A stretch of DNA of 64,000 bases from Myotis daubentonii (taxonomy: Eukaryota > Chordata > Mammalia > Chiroptera > Vespertilionidae). Every line of letters begins with the position of its first letter. Position 1 is the first letter of the stretch. Below, one piece after another: positions 57,462 through 64,000 of the stretch. The DNA is taken from contig NC_081861.1 of the NCBI RefSeq assembly GCF_963259705.1, forward strand, positions 70,413,623 to 70,477,622, in the 5' to 3' direction. The notes under the pieces were generated by a model. That model was not told where the DNA came from. It ran no database searches and saw nothing but the letters and a program-made list of their open reading frames with translations. The position numbers were made by a program, and so were the translations under genes.

Positions 57462-57742
57462 TAAAGACCATTATAAACTTATGAACAAAAATAGATACAG
57501 AGGTAGAGCTTCCATGGGCAGACTGTCAAACTACAGCAGGAAGGCCGGGGAGGGTGGGAGGGCAGGAGTGCAGTGGGTAAGAGATCAACCAAAGGACTTG
57601 TATGCATGCATATAAGCATAACCAATGGATATAAGACACTGGGGGGTAGGGGAGGCCAGGGGATTGTCACGGCGGGGGGAAAAAAGGAGACATATGTAAT
57701 ACTCTTTGTAATACTTTAAGCAATAAAAAAAAGAAAACGCAA

Positions 57743-57763
57743 AGCCCCCCCCCCCCAAAAAAA
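57743..57763 (+). repeat. Impure L1 tail with poly(C) run
   Basis: After AATAAAAAAAAGAAAACGCAAAG comes a run of about 13 C, then A residues up to the target duplication. Confidence 0.8.
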
Positions 57764-57805
57764 AAGGCTATTCAATCTGCAGTAGAGAATTATTCACTTT
57801 TTAAA

Positions 57806-58022
57806 AAATATATATATTTTTTATTGATTTTTTACAGAGATGAAGGGAGAGGGATATAGAGTTAGAAACATCGATTGGAGAGAAACATTGATCAGGTGCC
57901 TCTTGCACACCTCTCACTGGGGATGTGCCAGTAACAAAGGTACATGACCTTAACCAGAATTGAACCCAGGACCTTTCAGTCCTCAGGCTGATGCTCTATC
58001 CACTTAGCCAAACCAGTCAGTG
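57806..58022 (-). mobile_element. Ves-type SINE inside ERVL
   Basis: Flanked by AATTA(TT/GT)(C/T)ACTTTTTAAA on both sides (about 57788-57805 and 58024-58041). The minus strand shows the SINE head GACTGGTTTGGCTAAGTGG (box A) and a decayed box B near 57955-57965. Confidence 0.8.
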
Positions 58023-58041
58023 AAATTAGTTACTTTTTAAA

Positions 58042-60046
58042 GCAACATCTGCATAATGTTTGGCCTTGGTAGAGACAGAAACCTGATCATAGGGCCTCAA
58101 GGGACCATGAATCCAGAACTGTTCATTTTGAGCTGAGTTCTATCATACCAACCAATTAATAAGGCTAGGTGGGAATCCAAGTACTCCATGCTAAAATAGG
58201 AGTGGTATATCTAGGACTGAGCATAAGCAAGACAAGAGGACAGAAGTAAGGTGTGTGAGTAGGGAGTCCACACCCCCATGGCATTTACCATTGTTTAACC
58301 AGTGCCCATTTCTCAACACAGACCTGTTTCTATATGGGGAATTACTTATAATATTTTGAAAGAGAATGAAATGGCCAGAGCTTGATTTATACTGGTAGAT
58401 GTTTCAACTTGATATATAAATGCCTTAAATGGCAATGGCAAGCAAAACCATTTCAAATGGGGACAGCCCTAGGAGGTGCACTTGATAATTTATCTTTGAG
58501 GAAGGAAAAGTGTTAGAAAATTATCTGACTGACTAGTCATGGGATTGTAAGGAGAAATATTGGAAGATCAGAGCCAAAAAGTCTGGAGTGAATACATGTA
58601 GATACAGATATGGGAGGACATGAAGTGGAAATAACTTTGCATCTTGTTAATGTCTATCAGAGAGAATCTACTACAGAAGACACATTAAACAACCAAGTAG
58701 ACTAGTGACTTGGCCAGTTAACATAGCCCAACCTTTGTCATCAGCTACTTTAGTGATGGCATGATGGACATATGAAAGGAAGGTCACAGTGGCAGTAATG
58801 GAGGCTACATATAAGCCCACTAGCATAGACTTCTACTTATTAAGAATTATTTAGTTACTGCTGTTCCCAAATGTTCAACCAAACAGCAAGAGAGATAAAA
58901 ATGTGCTCCCAATATGTCACAATTACTCAGTGACACCAACTGGTATTTGGTATCAAGTGGACAAAATTGCACCTCTTCCATTTGGAGCGGCCAAAAATTA
59001 GTTCTAACACAGATTGACTTGTACTACAGGTATAAATTTGCCTTTCCATCCACAGTGTCTCAGTACCACTATCCAAGGCTTATTAAATATTTGATCCATT
59101 GGTATAAAATTACACATATTGTAACATCTGATCAAAGCATCTTTTTATAATAATTAAGGTGTAAGAATGGAACCATGGCCATGGAACCCATTGATCATAT
59201 CACCTACTATACAGCCTTATAAGTGTTTTTGGAACAGAGTGCTAAAAGTATAAATGAAAAGAGATCTTGAGCAATACTCTGCAATGATGGGACACCACAA
59301 TATATTCGCTGAATTAAAGAACTTTGTATGGTACAGGGTCCAAAATAAGTAAAATACGTGGGTCTTATAACTAAGATGTGGGAGCGGGGTTTGTTCCACA
59401 TACTGAAAATCCTATTGAACTATTGGCAGGGGAGGGAATGTGTGTTTCTCATCACCACATCTCTAGGCTCTGAAGTACTAATTACTAAAGGGGGGACACT
59501 TTTGTTAGAGAACACATCAAAAGACATATTAAACAGTAGCTGCTAGCTGGACACTTTAGGATATTTGTGTCCAGAATCCATAGGCAAGTAGAGATATCAG
59601 CATTTTGACAGGGGCAATTGATCCTTATTTCCAGGAGGAAGTATGGCTGCTAATATGCAATGGCATACATGACCACTACAGTATTTCTTTGTATTCCCTT
59701 TCCTACTTGGATAATAAATTATAAAGTACACTTGCACTGGCCTGAGAAGAATAGCATGACCAGAGGCACAGGGCCCTTAGATTAGGATTTGTGTGATACC
59801 ACCAAGCCACTGAGACCACCAAAGGTGGTAAATATAGATGGAAAATAAACAGAATGGTTATTAGAGGAACAAGCTGATACATATCTGTTCTGGCCTCAAG
59901 AGAAGCTACCATAGCAGAGGCTATTTGTTCTATTAATTTTCTTCTTCTAACTTGTTCTCCAAGAAAAGAGATCACTTGAGTCCTGGAGAAGTTGCTTTCA
60001 GAAAGTATATGAAGAAATGGATTAAGTGGCACAAGGGATAGACTGT
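58042..60046 (+). pseudogene. ERVL late pol region with integrase remnant
   Basis: The frame 58914-59150 ends with YHYPRLIKYLIHWYKITHIVTSDQ; the TSDQ step corresponds to the second catalytic aspartate of a retroviral integrase. Sequence to 60046 may include the rest of pol and a dUTPase-like end, too decayed to read. Confidence 0.5.
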
Positions 60047-60466
60047 GGTGGACTCAGAGATGCATATTCATATTCTCCTTCAAGGAAGGATTTGTTGCCT
60101 TAGCTACTGGGAATTATGTTAGCAGATAACCTCTGTCAGATCCTGCCAGAATTGCCTCCTCTGTAGAAAGACACACCAGCCAAGGGTATGTTCTTCACAT
60201 GGTGGCCCTTATTCCAATGACTGGTCACAGTGTGTTTATAAAAGCTCAGCTACTTTGGTCCATTATAGGATACTCTAATGAACCATTTATGCTCCTTAGT
60301 TTTGTGTGTGTTTTTTCCAAGGTGTTTTGGGGTCTGAATTATTTTTGTGACTTCACATCTTGCCTAATTCTGCTCCCACCATTTTTTTCTTGTATTTGAT
60401 GGTACTCTACGCACCAAATTCTGTCTCAGCTTCTACTTCCAGAGAATCTAACCTATGGAATCCAAG
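60047..60466 (+). repeat. 3' LTR-like end of ERVL
   Basis: Begins TGTGGTGGACTCAGAG after a purine-rich ACAAGGGATAGAC. It ends with the same CTGTCTCAGC...CTAACCTATGG type of end as the 5' LTR. Confidence 0.5.
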
Positions 60467-60904
60467 TAAAATAATGAATAGTAGAATATTGTTATTCACA
60501 TGATACAATACCTAGTAATCTTTAGGTAAAGGATAACTCAGAGAAAATCTATTGGGTGGCAATACTAGGTGTTCCAAAAATGATAAGTATAATAGGACTG
60601 CATCTTTTAATCCCTTTCCATTCATGCTTTTTAATCAATTGCAACAAAGTGGAGTAATATCAATAAAGTCTTTAACGTCTCCCTAAATTTTACAAATGCA
60701 TTATTTATGTCACACACCATCAACTTTTATGCTCATTTAATTGTTAACAATAATGTCACATGGGTCAAGTATTACTCTCATTGCTTTAAGGAGTAGGAAG
60801 GATAAGGGCAATTCAATAATCAATTTATTTATTAAAATATTCTTGACTCTCTTGAAAAGTCAAACTTCCTCTTGACTCCCTTTTCTGTGCTCTCAATATA
60901 CATA
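60467..60904. other. Unassigned sequence
   Basis: AT-rich DNA without a recognisable feature. Confidence 0.5.
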
Positions 60905-61342
60905 TCCTATCTAATAAAAGAGAAAAATGGTAATTGGCGTACGACGATACCCTTTTCATTGGCTAATCAGGGCTATATGCAAATTAACTGTCAGCCAAGA
61001 TGGCGGTTAACTGCCAACATAGGTGCAATGCTGGGAGGCGAAAGGGGAAGGAGGGAAGAAGCTGCCTGCCGCTGACTGCAATCGGAAACCCAGGCGGCAG
61101 CCAAGAGCCAGAGAACCGAGCTGCCTTTGCTTGGAGAAGCCAGGCCTCCTTTGCTGGCTTCTGTGATAAGAGAACCTGGCCGCCTTTGCCGGCCCTGGGC
61201 CAGTAATGGGAGAAGCTGGGTGGGGCAGGGAAGAGGCTGATGTCTGCCTGGCTTCTCAGATCACTGATCACCAGTGATGGGAGAACACCCAGAGGCGGGG
61301 CCAGAGGCCAGGCTGCATAGCTGCCTGGGGACACCATCTGGA

Positions 61343-61600
61343 CCCCAGGGGCGACGCAGCCAGGCCCCGAAGGAGACCCAGGCACCGGGGCTGTTTTTGC
61401 CACTGGGGCACGCAATCCGGTGCCCAGGCTGAGGAGACCCAGGGCCCGGGGCTGCGTCGCAGCTGGGGCACGCCATCCGGTCTGGGGGCGATACAGCCAG
61501 GCCCCAGAAGGAGACCCAGGCACCAGGGCTGTATCACTGCTGGGCACGAGATCCAGTACCTGGCTGAGGAGACCCAGAAGGAGACCCAGGGGCCTCGCAA
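61343..61600 (+). repeat. Imperfect tandem duplication in Helitron
   Basis: Blocks with GATACAGCCAGGCCCC(A/G)GAAGG, AGACCCAGGCACC(G/A)GGGCTGT and GCTGAGGAGACCCAG occur twice about 140-150 bp apart. This produces antisense frames that I do not regard as genes. Confidence 0.7.
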
Positions 61601-61699
61601 GAGGAGAGTCTCCATGGTCAGATGGCGTGGTGTCGGGACAGGAATAAAGACCCGAGGTGACTCAGATGCCTGGCCACAGGGTTAGACCAGCCAGCAGGG

Positions 61700-62697
61700 C
61701 CTTTCAGTTGGGACTGGGGTGGGGGTGGGGCGAGGGAGGCAAGCCGGAAATAGAGAACTACAACTCCCAGGAGGCTTAGCGGCCAGGGCCTGGGTGCCTG
61801 GCTGTGAAATCCGATGGGCTGTAGTTTCGCAAGCCACTTTAAAGTAGAGGCTTGCAAGGTTGGAAGTTCTGTGCCTGGAGCCAGGGAGAAACGGAGCTGG
61901 AGCAGAGAGAGGGGGCCATGGCAGCTGTGGGCTTTGAGGAGTTCTCAGCACCTCCCGGCTGGGAGCTGGCGCTGCCTCCGCTGAAGGTGGTCACATCCTG
62001 GAGAGCGAGCTTGAGACCGAAGTGGAGTTCCTGTCTGGGGGTCTGGGCAGCTCCAGCCTCCAGGAGCAAGACGAAGAGGAGGAGGCAGCCTGAGGCCAGC
62101 AAGGGCGGCGCCAACAGGAACTCAATCCAATCGCAGGAAGTACCAGGCGCTGGATCGGTGCTGCAGGGAGATTGAGCAGGCGAAGGAGCGGGTCCTGAAC
62201 AGGCTCCATCAGATATAGAGGATAACATGGAGACTCCAGCAGGAGCGGAGGTTCCTCATTTAGGTGCTGGACTCCTACGGTGACAACTACCGGGCCAGCC
62301 AGTTCACCATCTTACTGGAGGACGAGGGCAGCCAGGGCAGAGACGCCCCCAACCCAGGCAACGCTGAGAATGAGCCTCCAGAGAAAGAGGGGCTGTCCCC
62401 ACCCAGGAGGACGCCAGCGCCCACAGAAGCCAGCAGCCCGGCCCCTGGCGAGGGGCCCAGCAGTTGGAAGAGGCGGCGAGTGCCATAGGAAGGGCACTGG
62501 GCAGGAGTCCCGCTGACTCCGGAGCTGGCCCCCGTGCAGATAAAGGTGGAGGAAGACTTTGGCTTCTAAGCCCTCGAGGCTCTGGACTTAAGTTGGGTTT
62601 CTCGGGGGCCAGACAAGTAGCTGCCCTACCCCACCCTAGCCAGCTCCCCCTTTGACTGACCCCCCAATAAATGGACCCGATGCAAAAAAAAAAAAAA
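61700..62697 (+). pseudogene. TFPT: TFPT processed pseudogene
   Basis: Intronless copy of TFPT (TCF3 fusion partner, a subunit of the INO80 chromatin remodeller), recognised from [22 protein letters not shown] (61889 on), then [42 protein letters not shown] and VQIKVEEDFGF. It has AATAAA at 62666-62671 and a 14-A tail at 62684-62697. The first ATG is ACG, a base is lost near 61987, and several stops follow, so it is dead as a protein gene. The putative 5' UTR includes AACTACAACTCCCAGGAGGC, a ZNF143-like promoter motif. It lies inside Helitron termini. Confidence 0.88.
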
Positions 62698-62850
62698 GCT
62701 TATAGAGGCATGTTTATAGGATCAAATAGTATAAATATAGATGTAACAGGACAATAAAAAGAGAACCTGGCTATGATGATAACCTGAATGCTGCCTCTGT
62801 GTCATTCCTTCTTTGGGAACCCCTGGACCTGCTGGGGCTGGACCCCAACA
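62698..62850 (+). repeat. Betaretroviral LTR fragment (3' part)
   Basis: Begins TATAGAGGCATG directly after the pseudogene tail, then AGTATAAATATAGATGTAAC, AATAAAAAGAG and GGGAACCCCTGG, and ends CAACA. It is the minus-strand sequence of the LTRs at 39734 and 45501 (R-U5 end). The upstream U3 part is missing. Confidence 0.8.
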
Positions 62851-63080
62851 TTCCTCTTCTTATAAGGACTTCAGTGAGATGGGCTAAGGGTCCCACTGGA
62901 ACTGCCACAATTTAATGTAATCCCCTCTTTAAAGATCTTATCTCCATATACAGGTACATTCTGAGGTTCTGGGGATTAGGATTTTAACATACATTTTGTT
63001 GATTACCCAAATCAGCCCTTAACAACCAGCATGTTTCAGAAAGTAGATTCCTACAGGGTTATTTACCAAACATTCAGAAG
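62851..63080 (+). repeat. Ancient interspersed repeat fragment
   Basis: TTCTTATAAGGACTTCAGTGAGATGGGCTAAGGG, then CATTCTGAGGTTCTGGGGATTAGG and AACATA, is the same type of old repeat as at 28965-29325. Family not named. Confidence 0.45.
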
Positions 63081-63281
63081 TATTTTTAAAAGAGCTAAGC
63101 CCCTCGCCCACCGTGTGGGCCCCTCCCAGCGAAGAGCGAAGGCCTGGGTTCCGGGCACCAGAGGAAAACTGGTGCCAGCAGCCAGGGGAAGGGGCCCCCA
63201 AGGGGCCCCAGATTGCGAGAGGGCACAGGGTGGGCTGAGGGACCCACCCGAGTGCACAAATTTTTGTGCACCGGGCCTCTA

Positions 63282-63282
<1 letters not shown>

Positions 63283-63328
<46 letters not shown>

Positions 63329-63344
63329 CATATATATGTATATA
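63283..63344. repeat. (TA)n microsatellite between two Helitron 3' ends
   Basis: TA repeat with a few CA interruptions, starting at the base after CTAG of the left Helitron and ending at the start of the right one. Confidence 0.9.
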
Positions 63345-63805
63345 CCTGAGGCCTGGTGCACAAATTTGTACACCAGAGAGGTCCCTCGGCCTGGCCTGTG
63401 GGATTGGGCCAAAACTGGCTCTCTGACATTTCCTGAGGGGTCCCAGAAAGCGAGAGGGTGCAGGCCAGGCCAAGGGACCCCACCAGTACACGACTGGGGC
63501 CGGGGAGGGACACAGGAGGTTGTCCAGTCAGGGAGGGACTGCAGGAGGGCTCCAGGGCATGTCCGGCCCTCTCTCTCAGTCCTGATCAGCTGGATCCGAG
63601 CAGCAGTCAGAGTGCCTGCCTCCTGGTGGTTAGTGCATGTCATAGCAACTGGTTGACTGGTTGAGTGTTTGCCCCCTGGTGGTCAGTGCACCTCATAGCT
63701 AGCGGTTGAGTGGCCTTAGCATATCATTAGCATATTATGCTTTGATTGTTTGAACAACTGACCAGATGACTGGACACTTAGCATATTAGGCTTTATTATA
63801 TAAGA
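63345..63805 (-). mobile_element. Non-autonomous Helitron
   Basis: A slightly decayed 3' end, CCTGAGGCCTGGTGCACAAA, at 63345. The 5' terminus TCTTATATAATAAAGCC ends at 63805. It resembles the element at 38968-39617. Confidence 0.8.
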
Positions 63806-63829
63806 TATGTATATCTTCAGTTTAATGTA

Positions 63830-64000
63830 TTATTGGAATATTTACCTTTTTAATATTGCAGTGTAATAGTTTATATATTTTGAATAAAAATCCCTTATTT
63901 AACATATGAATCACAAATATTTCCTGCTAATTTCTGCATTGCATTTTTATATTCTTGATGGTGTCATTTGATGAGCAAAAGTTTTAATTTTGACACCGGT
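63830..64000 (-). mobile_element. Ancient L1 fragment, runs past window end
   Basis: Antisense old L1 ORF2 C-terminal region: AATCCCTTATTTAACATATG, CACAAATATTTCC, then TTCTTGATGGTGTCATTTGATGAGCAAAAG. Continues beyond 64000. Confidence 0.6.

Larger units (their letters stand above)
51547..57763 (+). mobile_element. Full-length L1 LINE with 16-bp target duplication
   Basis: 6.2 kb: GC-rich 5' UTR (51547-52723), ORF1, a short spacer, ORF2, 3' UTR, AATAAA near 57722 and an impure tail. AAGGCTATTCAATCTG occurs at 51531-51546 and again at 57764-57779, so both ends are exact. It lies in an ERVL-like provirus. Both ORFs carry lesions, so the copy is not competent. Confidence 0.92.
47525..60466 (+). 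mobile_element. Ancient ERVL-like (class III) provirus, interrupted
   Basis: Two related LTR ends (near 47790 and 60466, both finishing with a CAACCTAT(A/G)-type end), an RT remnant at 50580-51180 and an integrase remnant at 58990-59150 lie in one direction. Removing the Helitron 48561-48993, the L1 51547-57763 with one target duplication, and the Ves SINE 57806-58022 leaves roughly 6 kb, a plausible ERVL length. All genes are full of stops. The LTR starts and the gag part are only tentatively placed. Confidence 0.6.
60905..63282 (+). mobile_element. Helitron with captured or inserted TFPT retrocopy
   Basis: 5' TCCTATCTAATAAAAGAG at 60905 after A; 3' hairpin GTGCACAAATTTTTGTGCAC and CTAG at 63279-63282 before T. 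In between lie a 5' arm with CCAAGATGGCGG, a GC-rich duplicated block (61343-61600), a TFPT processed pseudogene, 153 bp of a betaretroviral LTR, an old repeat fragment and the usual Helitron 3' arm. No Rep/helicase. An alternative is that two different Helitrons supply the two ends. Confidence 0.75.

Noticed and set aside
60984..61547. 187-codon minus-strand frame
   Set aside because: It lies in the duplicated GC-rich block of a Helitron, antisense. The overlapping frame is also open and no domain is recognisable.
63019..63513. 164-codon minus-strand frame with (YI)n run
   Set aside because: It reads through the (TA)n microsatellite and two Helitron arms; an artefact of repeat composition.

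Overview
This is gene-poor, repeat-saturated mammalian DNA, most likely from a vespertilionid (evening) bat. Two kinds of evidence point there. First, there are about twelve Helitron insertions with the terminal features of the bat HeliBat families: 5' TC(C/T)TATxTAATAAAAG and a 3' hairpin ending in CTAG, set between A and T. Second, there are four tRNA-derived Ves-type SINEs with A/B-box remnants. Abundant Helitrons in mammals are known only from vesper bats. I see no host protein-coding gene in its native place. The only uninterrupted recognisable reading frame is ORF1 of a half-L1 (HAL1) element at 19449-20297.

Layout. 1-9460: a hAT MITE cut by the window edge, an old L1 (+), a 1.9 kb HAL1 (-) with target-site duplication (TSD), a composite Helitron, a MIR, an ancient L1 ORF2 fragment and a second hAT MITE with an 8-bp TSD. 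9478-17450: a near full-length L1 (-) with an internal deletion, a solo class I LTR with a 4-bp TSD, an ancient HAL1-like element and a MER2/Tigger-like transposon. 17806-25860: a Helitron cluster, one member of which carries an inserted HAL1. 26149-36020: a truncated L1, MIRs, and a head-to-head L1 pair split by two later poly(A)-tailed insertions. 36308-39617: a Tigger fossil, Ves SINEs and two small Helitrons. 39734-46211: a betaretrovirus-like provirus (-) that has lost protease, RT and most of env and is split by a Helitron in the integrase zinc-finger region. 47525-60466: a decayed ERVL-like provirus (+) interrupted by a Helitron, a full-length L1 with a 16-bp TSD, and a Ves SINE. 60905-63805: a Helitron carrying a TFPT processed pseudogene and a betaretroviral LTR fragment, facing a second Helitron across a (TA)n tract.

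Nothing here works as a gene network. The relations between features are insertion order: retrotransposons into proviruses, Helitrons into proviruses, and a HAL1 into a Helitron. Several of these orders can be proved from sequence alone by TSDs or by a paralogous empty site. Family names rest on motif recognition, not on a database search, and boundaries of old elements are approximate.
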